A DNA stretch of 64,000 nt from the NCBI RefSeq assembly GCF_000963005.1, contig NZ_JZHZ01000007.1, positions 2,482,808 through 2,546,807 of the forward strand, read 5' to 3'. The DNA is from Xanthomonas sp. GPE 39. Lineage in GTDB: Bacteria; Pseudomonadota; Gammaproteobacteria; Xanthomonadales; Xanthomonadaceae. The translations under genes were made by a program, and so were the position numbers. Within the stretch, counting starts at the first letter, position 1. Every line of letters begins with the position of its first letter. Below are positions 9,687 to 17,309 of the stretch, in pieces. Below the pieces are notes generated by a model, which worked only from the letters and a program-made list of their open reading frames with translations, searched no databases and had not been told where the DNA came from.

Positions 9687-9959
9687 ATGCGTGATCGCAT
9701 CTTCAATTTCGACCACCTCCGACAGGTGTTCGCGCCGCGCAAGCCACGCCATCCACTGGTCAAACTGGCGCTTGGCCTGATTGGTCTGGCAATTCTGGCA
9801 GGGCTGGTGTTCATCAGCGTGTTCGTGGGTGCGGCCATGATCCTCGGCGGCATCGCGATGAAATTACTGAGCCAACGCGGCAAGCGTCCGGCAACCGTGC
9901 GCCATCAGGTGGTCGATGGTGAATACCGAGTGGTGCGCAAGCCCGCACTGCCGCTGTAA
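9687..9959 (+). CDS. small membrane protein, unknown function
   Basis: A 90-residue protein with basic N-terminal residues (MRDRIFNFDHLRQVFAPRKPRHP) and one long or two closely packed hydrophobic segments at residues 26-62, then a basic tail. I do not recognise a named family. The codon usage (GC-rich third positions) supports it as a real gene. It stands alone between the Rieske gene and the FAH-family gene. Confidence 0.7.
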   Translation: MRDRIFNFDHLRQVFAPRKPRHPLVKLALGLIGLAILAGLVFISVFVGAAMILGGIAMKLLSQRGKRPATVRHQVVDGEYRVVRKPALPL

Positions 9960-10076
9960 ATCACCATCGCGTGCGCTGCGCTGCGCTCGGTAGCGGCGCA
10001 CGCCTAGTTTTTCAGCTCTGCAAACAAGCATGGGCGTTACACTGCGGCAATCCTTTTGCCGCCAGGGTATCTGTGC

Positions 10077-10784
10077 ATGCGCGACCTGTTTATCGCCCCC
10101 GAGACTCCGCGCGTTCCCGTGCGCGGGCAGGGCCTATTTCCCGTGCATCGCATCTACTGCGTGGGCCGCAACTTCGCCGACCATGCGCGCGAGATGGGCG
10201 CCAGCGTCCCCGCCACGAAAGCCGAGCGCGGTCAGCCGATATTCTTCATGAAACCCGCCGATGCGCTGGTGATCGGCACCGAGACCATCCCCTACCCGCC
10301 CGCGACGCAGGACCTGCACTACGAGGTGGAACTGGTGGCAGCAGTGGGGCGGAACGCGCCGGCCGGTGAGTTGAGCATCACCGAGGCCAACGCGTTAGTA
10401 CTGGCTTACGGCGTGGGCCTGGATCTGACCCGTCGCGACCTGCAGGCAACGGCCAAGGCAAAGGGACTGCCCTGGGACATCGCCAAGGGCTTCGACCACT
10501 CCGCGCCGATCAGCGAACTGGTCCTGGCCAGCGAAGTGGGCCCGCTGGAAACGCGCACGCTATCGCTGGAAGTCAACGGCCAGATCCGCCAACAATCGCG
10601 ACTGGAGCAGATGATCTGGAACGTGCCGGAGATCCTGCAGGCATTGTCTATGCTGTTCGCGCTACGCGCTGGCGACCTGGTGTTCATGGGCACGCCCGCC
10701 GGCGTGGCCGCACTCCAGCCCGGCGACCGTTTCAGCGCACGCCTGGAGAAGGTAATCGAGCGCCACGGCACTATCGTCGGCTAA
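10077..10784 (+). CDS. fumarylacetoacetate hydrolase (FAH) family protein
   Basis: A 235-residue metal-dependent enzyme of the FAH superfamily. It shows the family opening [13 protein letters not shown], the metal-ligand block [12 protein letters not shown] (E-x-E), DLTRRDLQ, the [10 protein letters not shown] block, and the C-terminal [12 protein letters not shown]. Members act as acylpyruvate hydrolases, oxaloacetate tautomerases or similar, so the exact substrate is open. The ATG at 10077 gives the usual start just before the conserved core; an in-frame ATG at 10056 is possible. It is separated from mscL by about 100 bases. Confidence 0.9.
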   Translation: MRDLFIAPETPRVPVRGQGLFPVHRIYCVGRNFADHAREMGASVPATKAERGQPIFFMKPADALVIGTETIPYPPATQDLHYEVELVAAVGRNAPAGELSITEANALVLAYGVGLDLTRRDLQATAKAKGLPWDIAKGFDHSAPISELVLASEVGPLETRTLSLEVNGQIRQQSRLEQMIWNVPEILQALSMLFALRAGDLVFMGTPAGVAALQPGDRFSARLEKVIERHGTIVG

Positions 10785-10885
10785 CGGCAGCACAGCGCCA
10801 CAATACCTGTACCGGCGTACACACCGCCGACTGCGCTAGTCTAGGGCTGCGGCGATCCGCCCGCGTCAACGAAGAGGAACCTCCG

Positions 10886-11305
10886 ATGAGCATGATCCGC
10901 GAATTCAAGGAATTCGCCATGCGTGGCAACGTGCTGGACCTTGCCGTCGGTGTGGTGTTGGGCGCCGCATTCGGCAAGATCGTCACCGCACTGGTGGAAA
11001 AGATCATCATGCCGCCGATTGGACTGCTCGTTGGCGGCATGGATTTCTCGCGTTGGGCATGGACGTTGAAAGCGGCGACGGTGGACGCGGCCGGCAAGCC
11101 GGTGCCGGCAGTGGTGATCGGCATCGGAGACTTCCTCAATACCATCGTCCAATTCGTCATCGTGGCCTTCGCCATCTTCATGTTGGTGAAAACGGTCAAC
11201 CGCATCGCCCGCAAGGAACCGCCAGCGGACAAGGGCCCAAGCGAGGAAGTGCTCTTGCTACGCGAGATCCGCGACTCCCTCAAGCACGACACAACACCAC
11301 GCTGA
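10886..11305 (+). CDS. mscL: large-conductance mechanosensitive channel
   Basis: A 139-residue inner-membrane channel that opens under membrane tension in osmotic downshock. It has the highly conserved opening [31 protein letters not shown] (TM1 pore helix), a periplasmic loop with [16 protein letters not shown]2 [17 protein letters not shown], and the C-terminal helix [14 protein letters not shown] Shine-Dalgarno GAGGAA lies just upstream of the ATG. Confidence 0.97.
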   Translation: MSMIREFKEFAMRGNVLDLAVGVVLGAAFGKIVTALVEKIIMPPIGLLVGGMDFSRWAWTLKAATVDAAGKPVPAVVIGIGDFLNTIVQFVIVAFAIFMLVKTVNRIARKEPPADKGPSEEVLLLREIRDSLKHDTTPR

Positions 11306-11491
11306 ACACCCGACTGGCCTGCGCCGCACGGCCCCGTCGCGCGGGCCAGGCGTGTCACCAGCAAGCCAGCCGCGATCAGGGAGCGACTTGGTAGACACCA
11401 AGCCGAGACAGCGGTGCCGCACAGGGAGTAAGCTGTATATGACCTGCCGATGACAAACGCAGCTCCCTTCGCAACAACATCAGGACACTTG

Positions 11492-12553
11492 ATGACCACA
11501 CGACAACGTCGCGTGGGCTCAGCGGTGACGCTGCTGGATGTGGCCCGCCATGCGGGTGTGTCACCGATGACCGCTTCACGTGTAATCAATCGTCATCCAC
11601 GCGTGGGCGCTAGCATGCGCGAGCGCGTGGAAGCCTCGATCAAGGCACTGGGATACCGTCCCAATCTGGCCGGACGTTCGCTGCGCACCGCTTGCCTGGC
11701 GCGGATCGGCGTGCTGTACAGCAACCCCAGCGCGGCTTATCTCAACCAGTTCATGCTCGGCGTATTGGAGCAAAGCAGCCTGGAAGGCAGCCAGGTTCTG
11801 GTGGAAAAAAGCGAGAACAGCGATCACCAACACGCCGCCGCCGAGCGCCTGCTTGCCGCCGGTGCCGACGGGATGATCCTGCCGCCACCACTGTGCGATG
11901 CGTGGCAGACCATCGAAACGTTGGACGAACGCGGCATCCCACTCGTAGCCGTGGCCACCGGCACGCCAATGCGCGGCATCAGCTCGGTGCGCATCGACGA
12001 CTACCAGGCCGCGTGCACAATCACCCGGCACCTGCTGGAACTGGGCCACCGCGATATCGGCTTCATCAGCGGCGATCCGAGTCATACGCCGAGCGCTCTA
12101 CGCAGCCGCGGCTTCTTCGACACCATGGCCGCAAGCGGACTGACGGTGGAGCCGACACGTCTGGCCGAAGGTCTGTTCACCTATCGCTCCGGACTGCTCG
12201 CCGCAAGTAGGTTATTGCAGACAACACCGCATCCAAGCGCCATCCTGTGCAGCAACGACGACATGGCCGCAGCCGCAGTGGCCGTGGCACACGGGTTGCG
12301 CCTGCGCGTGCCCGAGGATCTATCGATCGCCGGCTTCGACGACACGCCGGTCGCGACCACGATCTGGCCCGAGCTGACCACCATCCACCAACCGGTCGCC
12401 GCGATGGGCCGCACCGCCGTGACTCTGCTGCTCGGCGAAATCCGCCAACGCCGCAGCGGCCTACCCAATCGCGGCATCCACCACGTGATGACGTATACGC
12501 TGGTACCGCGCAACTCCACCGCACCACCAGCAGCGGCACGCGCATCGAACTGA
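11492..12553 (+). CDS. LacI-family transcriptional regulator
   Basis: A 353-residue repressor-type regulator. The N-terminal helix-turn-helix is VTLLDVARHAGVSPMTASRVINRHPRVG with the hinge YRPNLAGRSL, followed by a periplasmic-binding-protein-like sensor domain (residues 60-340) with the usual DGMILPPP, HRDIGFISG and ILCSNDDMA segments. The ATG at 11492 has AGGA six bases upstream and places the HTH at the usual position; an in-frame ATG at 11450 is possible. No sugar transport or catabolic gene is next to it, so its effector and targets are unknown. Confidence 0.93.
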   Translation: MTTRQRRVGSAVTLLDVARHAGVSPMTASRVINRHPRVGASMRERVEASIKALGYRPNLAGRSLRTACLARIGVLYSNPSAAYLNQFMLGVLEQSSLEGSQVLVEKSENSDHQHAAAERLLAAGADGMILPPPLCDAWQTIETLDERGIPLVAVATGTPMRGISSVRIDDYQAACTITRHLLELGHRDIGFISGDPSHTPSALRSRGFFDTMAASGLTVEPTRLAEGLFTYRSGLLAASRLLQTTPHPSAILCSNDDMAAAAVAVAHGLRLRVPEDLSIAGFDDTPVATTIWPELTTIHQPVAAMGRTAVTLLLGEIRQRRSGLPNRGIHHVMTYTLVPRNSTAPPAAARASN

Positions 12554-12658
12554 CGCGTTGCCCGTGGCGTCATGGCCGGCAAACAAACGTGTACACGCGG
12601 TGCAGGCCGGGTGCAATTGACGGACCAATGCCATGCGTTTGGTCACCAGCGCAGCGCA

Positions 12659-13714
12659 TCAGCCGCGCCCCTGTCGGACGACGTCAATCTGGAAGACCCC
12701 TAGCAACCCAGGCAGCGGCACATGCGCACGACGCTGCTTCGGACTGACGACGAGGTCCTGAGCGCGCAGCAACTCCAGCATTTGCTCGGCCAGCGGCATG
12801 ACCATGTGCCGCCCCCAGCAGCGTTCGGATGCGTGTCCAAACGGTAGATAGCCTGGCAGCGCATCGGGATCCAATCGATCCCAGCGGTCTGGACGAAACA
12901 CCTCCGCGTCCTCCCACAGCGCCGGGTCACGGTGACTGAGCAGGGGCAGGACCAGGAGATCATCGGCAACGCCGATGCGCTGGTCCAGCGCAACGTATTC
13001 GGGTGAAGCTTTGCGCAGCAGGCTCCAGGCCGGCGGCAGCAGGCGCATTGCTTCGTAGAGAATGTTGCGGTTGGATGCTGATGGATCGAAAGGCGATCCG
13101 AGCCATAGCGCATTGGCGACGAGCGCAGAGATGGTGAAGCAAAGCGGTACGGCGGCACGTCGATACAGACCCATGGCATGGCGACGCTCGCGATAACAGC
13201 TCGCGCCTGCGGCAACGGTCACCTTGGCCAGCGCCGAAGCGTCCTCCCGCGCCGTCAACGGCAATGCCGCGCCGGCCGCGATAAACGTCCAGGTCAACAT
13301 GGGAGTCAGTTCGAGTGCTCTGTCCATCAGCACACGCAAACGCCATGGATCCGTCCCGAGCAACAGATCGCACAGATAGCGATGCCCCACATGCGGCCAC
13401 GAACCGGATAGATCGAGCGTTGCGGGAACCGGGCGTTTCAGCGCCTCGCGCACGTCCGAGCCAATGGCCTGCATCAGCTTCGCGGCTTCGGCGCGGGTGA
13501 TCGAACGACCTTGCAAGGGTTTGAACGTCGGACGTTCGTGCTCTGTCGCGGGTCTCGCCGCAAGCAATTGATCAATGAGCGTCGCGCCGGCGACACCAAT
13601 CGTATTCTTTTCCAACCGGAACGCATCCTGTCCTAGATGCTCGCGTAACAACGCCTGCAGGGGCGATGCGAAGACGGTCGTGCGCACTTCGCGGCCAGTC
13701 AGGATTGCGGACAT
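12659..13714 (-). CDS. cytochrome P450, probable RiPP-modifying enzyme
   Basis: A 351-residue P450, somewhat short for the superfamily (about 400). The K-helix E-x-x-R is YEAMR near residue 220, the PERF-like element is FRPDRW, and the haem loop is PFGHASERCWGR with the thiolate Cys near residue 299. The loop matches F-G-x-x-x-x-x-C-x-G but has Ala and Glu where Gly and His/Arg are usual. I cannot find the normal I-helix acid-alcohol pair (A-G-x-D/E-T). The start at 13714 has AGGAG seven bases upstream. It lies downstream of, and on the same strand as, two small aromatic-ended peptides, with a terminator-like hairpin between. By family precedent (tryptorubin-type atropopeptides, biarylitides, cittilins) it may cross-link aromatic side chains of those peptides; that role is inferred. 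No ferredoxin or reductase gene is adjacent. Confidence 0.88.
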   Translation of the reverse strand: MSAILTGREVRTTVFASPLQALLREHLGQDAFRLEKNTIGVAGATLIDQLLAARPATEHERPTFKPLQGRSITRAEAAKLMQAIGSDVREALKRPVPATLDLSGSWPHVGHRYLCDLLLGTDPWRLRVLMDRALELTPMLTWTFIAAGAALPLTAREDASALAKVTVAAGASCYRERRHAMGLYRRAAVPLCFTISALVANALWLGSPFDPSASNRNILYEAMRLLPPAWSLLRKASPEYVALDQRIGVADDLLVLPLLSHRDPALWEDAEVFRPDRWDRLDPDALPGYLPFGHASERCWGRHMVMPLAEQMLELLRAQDLVVSPKQRRAHVPLPGLLGVFQIDVVRQGRG

Positions 13715-13730
13715 CCGAATTCTCCTAAGC

Positions 13731-13773
13731 TTAAAAGAAACGATGCCCGACGAACCCCGTCCGCCGGGCATCG
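13731..13773 (-). terminator. intrinsic terminator/attenuator between precursor peptides and P450
   Basis: On the minus strand a perfect 9-base stem (CGATGCCCG / CGGGCATCG, loop 15 bases) is followed directly by TTTCTTTT. It sits after the peptide genes and just before the P450 ribosome site, where partial read-through would give more peptide than enzyme, as is common in RiPP operons. Confidence 0.65.
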
Positions 13774-13913
13774 ACTGCTTCAGATTTCAGGAGCAATGGA
13801 GCACCTGACGCACACGTCTCGCAATGGTCACAACCAAAATACACAATGCCATGCAGGGTGAGTAGATAAACTCGAACCCCACACCTAGCAACGTAGAGGC
13901 ATCGTGCCAAGTA

Positions 13914-13932
13914 CCACTGCGGAACGCAGTGG
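13914..13932 (-). terminator. hairpin just downstream of precursor peptide A
   Basis: Perfect 7-base inverted repeat CCACTGC / GCAGTGG with a 5-base loop, ten bases after the peptide A stop. No T run follows, so a role as a 3' stabilising or processing hairpin is as likely as termination. Confidence 0.4.
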
Positions 13933-13941
13933 ATGGGACGG

Positions 13942-14028
13942 TTAGTAGGAGATGTATCCCTCCCAAGCGGAGGACTTCAGGCTCTTCTTGGAGGAGAGTA
14001 GGTGTTTGATGGAAAAAAGCAGCTTCAT
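13942..14028 (-). CDS. candidate P450-RiPP precursor peptide A
   Basis: A 28-codon gene. It starts MKL, contains the block SSKKSLKS at residues 12-19, and ends SAWEGYISY, a short C-terminal stretch with one Trp and two Tyr. A GAGGA ribosome site lies about eight bases before the ATG. The leader is shared with the second peptide at 14124-14204 (MKL..., IK at the same position, identical SSKKSLKS) while the ends differ, which is the leader/core signature of ribosomal natural-product precursors. The basic amphipathic leader and aromatic core beside a P450 suggest the core is cross-linked and then released. No protease or exporter is adjacent. It is too short for automatic gene finders. Confidence 0.7.
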   Translation of the reverse strand: MKLLFSIKHLLSSKKSLKSSAWEGYISY

Positions 14029-14090
14029 GGAGATATCCTCGGTTTGAATGAAGAATTACCTTTACGGCGGCGTGATTGCATCGTTGATTT

Positions 14091-14118
14091 ATATCCGCTG
14101 TAAAAATACAGCGGATAT
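14091..14118. other. perfect 12-bp hairpin between the two precursor genes
   Basis: ATATCCGCTGTA and its exact reverse complement are separated by AAAA. There is no T run after it on the minus strand, so it is unlikely to be a simple terminator; it could stabilise or separate the two peptide messages, or bind a protein. Confidence 0.6.
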
Positions 14119-14123
14119 GTCAA

Positions 14124-14204
14124 TCAGTACCAGTGCGGCCAAGAGTAGGACTTCAGGCTCTTCTTGGAAGAAATCAGACCTTTGATGGTAAGCATTAGCT
14201 TCAT
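14124..14204 (-). CDS. candidate P450-RiPP precursor peptide B
   Basis: A 26-codon gene homologous to peptide A. It starts MKL, has IK at residues 7-8, the identical SSKKSLKS block at residues 12-19, and ends YSWPHWY, which contains two Trp, two Tyr and a His. The ribosome site (GAGGATATC) and the ~50 bases upstream also match the region before peptide A, so gene plus 5' leader were tandemly duplicated with a spacing of 176 bases. It is the first gene of the presumed peptide-peptide-P450 transcript. A longer frame runs upstream in phase, but the ATG at 14204 has the ribosome site and matches peptide A. Confidence 0.7.
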   Translation of the reverse strand: MKLMLTIKGLISSKKSLKSYSWPHWY

Positions 14205-14536
14205 AAGCGATATCCTCGTAGCAATAATGGATGACCCTTTCGGGCAAGCGATTACATCGTTTACAACCATATTGACACTGCGCGGGAATCCACTATGTGG
14301 CGAAGCCCGCGCTTGAAGCCTACCCCGCCATCGCAGGATGCGCAAACACGAAATCATGCACCTGCGCACAAAATTGCATCGCCATATGCAATCTATTCAT
14401 GCAATACGCTCAGCGCATGATGAGATGCCGCGCGCGACCGCTGCGGCGAGGAAGTTGAAAAACATCAGATGACGTCAACACCCGCATCGACAACATCGCG
14501 ACAACATCACAGTCCGCATGTTGCGTGCAGCGCAGC
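14205..14536. other. upstream region of the peptide/P450 locus
   Basis: About 330 bases without a gene between peptide B and the convergent-side methyltransferase stop. It should hold the promoter for the peptide operon on the minus strand, but I cannot pick a confident -35/-10 pair. It contains the repeated ATTGCAT/ATGCAAT elements listed separately. Confidence 0.4.
14373..14405. promoter_or_regulatory. palindromic ATTGCAT-type operator candidate
   Basis: ATTGCAT (14373-14379) and ATGCAAT (14386-14392) form an inverted repeat with a 6-base spacer, and a third copy ATGCAAT follows at 14399-14405. The spacing and position upstream of the peptide operon suggest a regulator site; the regulator is unknown. 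Confidence 0.35.
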
Positions 14537-15382
14537 TCAATCGCCTTGTCGTCGATCATTCGGCAACGGGTGACGGCAGCGCCATGCCCCCAGCAACACG
14601 GCGGTCGCCGCAGCGACATTGAGACTTTCCACCGCGCCGCTGCCGGGAATCGACAGACGCAGGTCGCAGGCCTGCGCGAAATCGCGATCCATACCATCAC
14701 GCTCGGCGCCCATCACGTAGATAAGGCGTTGCGGTAACGCGGTGGCGAACAACGCGTCGCCGCCCTCGACCAGCGTCGCCGCCAAAGCAAAATCGGCGTT
14801 GCGCAGTTGCGCCGATGCCTGAGTGGGCGCAGGCAAGCGCACCAGCGGCACCGCCTCGGCACCACCCTCGGCGACCCGCGCGGCGGCACCGGACAAGGCC
14901 AACATCGCCCCTTCCGGCAACAGAATCGCGGCCGCGCCGAAGTGTGCAGCCGAACGCAGGATGGCACCGAAGTTGTGCGGGTTGCCGACCCCATCCAGCC
15001 ACAGCGCCAACACTGGACCTGGCGCCAGCGTCTGCAACCAATCTTCCAGGCGCAACGGCGCTTCGCGCAGCACATCGGCAACCACGCCTTCATGGTGCGC
15101 ACTGGCGGCGAGCTTATTCAGATCGGCCTCGTCCACTACCCGGTAACCGACGCGATGCGCCACGCACCATTTGAGCAACGGCTGCAAGGCGGGAATCCGC
15201 GCCTGAGCCAGATACAACTTCCGGATCGCTTCGGGCCGCCGCGCATACACCGCGCGCACGGCATTCAGCCCGTACAAACGCAACTCGTCGCGATGGGCAT
15301 CGGCCACAGGCTCGGACGCACTGCGCTGCCTCGGTGCAGGTGTCCGCGTGCCACGCGGACGATCACCCCAAGGCGAGCTCAT
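14537..15382 (-). CDS. TrmH/SpoU-family RNA 2'-O-methyltransferase
   Basis: A 281-residue SPOUT methyltransferase. An N-terminal substrate-binding domain (LYGLNAVRAVYARRPEAIRKLYL) precedes the trefoil-knot catalytic domain with all three SpoU motifs: DGVGNPHNFGAILRSAAHFG (motif 1), IYVMGAERDGM (motif 2) and LSIPGSGAVESLNVAAATAVLLG (motif 3). The N-terminal domain resembles RlmB, which methylates G2251 of 23S rRNA, but TrmH-like relatives act on tRNA, so the target is left open. The basic first 25 residues are low-complexity. Confidence 0.9.
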   Translation of the reverse strand: MSSPWGDRPRGTRTPAPRQRSASEPVADAHRDELRLYGLNAVRAVYARRPEAIRKLYLAQARIPALQPLLKWCVAHRVGYRVVDEADLNKLAASAHHEGVVADVLREAPLRLEDWLQTLAPGPVLALWLDGVGNPHNFGAILRSAAHFGAAAILLPEGAMLALSGAAARVAEGGAEAVPLVRLPAPTQASAQLRNADFALAATLVEGGDALFATALPQRLIYVMGAERDGMDRDFAQACDLRLSIPGSGAVESLNVAAATAVLLGAWRCRHPLPNDRRQGD

Positions 15383-15560
15383 CGGTCAGCACCCGCACGC
15401 AACAGCACTCCGACAAAGCAGAGACAACGCGTAAGTAAGCGCATGGCAGCTTCCTGAAAACACAAGGGTCACGCGTCGAATCGACGCCATTGAGTGATTT
15501 TCGCGCATCCAGGGCCGGCGGGTCGCATCGGCACGTTCTCGAATCTGGACACTGCGTAAA
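15383..15560. other. intergenic stretch before the first neprosin unit
   Basis: Between the methyltransferase start and the duplicated unit. Presumably it carries the divergent promoter of the methyltransferase. I see no gene or strong structure in it. Confidence 0.3.
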
Positions 15561-17024
15561 TGGTTACATCGACCCACGCATTTGTCCACAAATTAGACCA
15601 AGAAATAAAAAAACATCCACAGTCGTGACCGTGATGCAACTCCAACCTTCGCCAACGATACCGAATTCACCAATTTATCTGTCGAATTTTGACAAGAACG
15701 CCACATCGGCACAATTCATCTTCCCCCGCCCATCCATCGACTAGACAGGCATTTATCGAACTGATCTACACCGCTCAACACACTCGTTTTCTCGCACGGC
15801 AATTCCGCATCGACGATCCAGCTTGCGCGTGTCGACGCGTCAGCCGAGACCACCAATGCGTGAACTACCGGGAACGCACTTTGCAGGCATTCAATACAAG
15901 GCGATTCCAATGACACTCAACACACATTCCACACACTCCGTGGCAGGACGCTATCGCCGTCATCCCAGCGTCGCACTGACGCTTTTACTCGCGCTGCTAG
16001 GCCTCAGCAGCGCCAACGCTCTGGCTCAGGATGTACCCGACGCACGCCTGATGCGGGTGGGCGACATGCAAGCCAAGCACAAACCCGCCGGCGTCCCCGA
16101 CGACTACGTGCAAACTCCGTTCGGCTACTTCCCGCCCGCCTGCGTCCACCACGTCGGCAGCGACGAACGGATCCTGAAAGACGGTAGCGTGCAACACGCC
16201 AATGGCGTGCGCGAACAAACCAAAGTCTGCTCCCAGGACAACTTCACCGCCAAAGGCATCCGCGTACACCCGAACGGTCTTGGCCTGGATGGCCGCCAGG
16301 TCCGCGGCAGCGCAGCGCTGAGCGCCTCCAAATCGCGCGGCTCGGTGCCGCCACCCACGATCGACCATAGTTGGATCCAGTCGGCCATGGACGTGACCTC
16401 TACCAAGATGGGCCGCATCGTCGCGAGTTGGAAAGTGCCGCAGAACCCAACCAACGTCGCTAACCAGACGGTGTACTTCTTCCCCGGCATGCAGAGCGAG
16501 GATCCAACAATCCTGCAACCGGTGCTGGGCTACCGGGGCTTCAAAAACGGCTGGGACCTCAGCAGTTGGAACTGCTGCCAGGATGGTACCGTGTGGCACA
16601 GCGATTACATTTCGGCCAATGCCGGAGATCAGATCGTGGGCGATACCTATGCCACCTGTAACAACCGCAGTCCCTGCTCGAACTGGAACGTCGACACACG
16701 CAACCTCACCAGCGGCCAGAGCGTGCGGCTCAGCACCAATTACGATATCGATTCGGACACGCACCTGGTGGTGGGCGGCGCACTGGAAGTGTATTCGGTG
16801 GACAGTTGCGACCAGTACCCACCCGACGGCAGCATCACCTTCAACAAAATCGGCGTGTACGACTACAAGCTACGTCCTGTGCGGTCGCCAGATTGGACTT
16901 CCGATACCGACAGTTCCGATCTCGACGTGCAATGCAACTACGATGTGGAAACCACCGCAACCTCGGCCACGATCTACTACTGAGCTTGCGCCTGCGTCGC
17001 GCCGCCGCTCTCTGGCGGCGCGAC
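15561..17024 (+). repeat. duplicated neprosin unit, copy 1
   Basis: About 1.46 kb whose upstream leader, gene and downstream hairpin all have counterparts in 19308-20770. Matching anchors include the start (tggtt-cat-gac...atttgtc-acaaat), the run ccgaattc-c-aattt, and GCGATTCCAATGA at both start codons. The match in the non-coding leader shows this is a segmental duplication, not just a gene family. Confidence 0.8.
15910..16983 (+). CDS. secreted neprosin-family prolyl endopeptidase, copy 1
   Basis: A 357-residue exported protein. A signal peptide (residues 1-38, hydrophobic LTLLLALLGLSSANALAQ) precedes an N-terminal region with paired cysteines (PPACVHH ... KVCSQDNF) resembling the neprosin activation domain, then a neprosin (DUF239-type) domain from about residue 160 with VASWKVPQNPTNVANQTVYFFPG, SWNCCQDGTVWHS, GDQIVGD and GALEVYSVDSCDQYPPDGS. 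Neprosins are glutamic peptidases that cut after proline; I infer the activity from the domain and cannot confirm the catalytic Glu pair by eye. The ATG at 15910 starts the signal peptide. It may act on host proline-rich proteins. A homologous gene lies 3.7 kb downstream. Confidence 0.85.
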   Translation: MTLNTHSTHSVAGRYRRHPSVALTLLLALLGLSSANALAQDVPDARLMRVGDMQAKHKPAGVPDDYVQTPFGYFPPACVHHVGSDERILKDGSVQHANGVREQTKVCSQDNFTAKGIRVHPNGLGLDGRQVRGSAALSASKSRGSVPPPTIDHSWIQSAMDVTSTKMGRIVASWKVPQNPTNVANQTVYFFPGMQSEDPTILQPVLGYRGFKNGWDLSSWNCCQDGTVWHSDYISANAGDQIVGDTYATCNNRSPCSNWNVDTRNLTSGQSVRLSTNYDIDSDTHLVVGGALEVYSVDSCDQYPPDGSITFNKIGVYDYKLRPVRSPDWTSDTDSSDLDVQCNYDVETTATSATIYY

Positions 17025-17309
17025 ATCCATGGACGCCGACAGATGCGCACGAACAGCAACGCGATCTCGGCAACCGCGCGCTTCACCGCTGCAGGCACAG
17101 CACCGGAACCGCCCACACCCGTCAGACGACAATGATACCGGCCATGCTGACTCTGCCATGATGTCGGCGAACGCGCCCATCAGCACATGCGACGCAGGCC
17201 GGCAGCAGCGCGCACCACGCGCCATGTAATTGCGCGAACAAACCGTCACGCGCGAGCTGCGCTAAAATCGTCCATTGCCCATTGCGCCCCTGTCACCGAG
17301 CCGTTCCAG
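16984..17309. other. intergenic region after neprosin copy 1
   Basis: It begins with a perfect 11-base hairpin (16996-17006 with 17014-17024, loop GCTCTCT) likely to end the neprosin message, although no T run follows. The rest contains no gene I can support and presumably includes the promoter of the deacetylase/glycosyltransferase pair. Confidence 0.45.

Noticed and set aside
13787-13852. A 21-codon minus-strand frame between peptide A and the P450, as a third precursor
   Set aside because: It lacks the shared leader block, has no ribosome site and does not end in an aromatic core.
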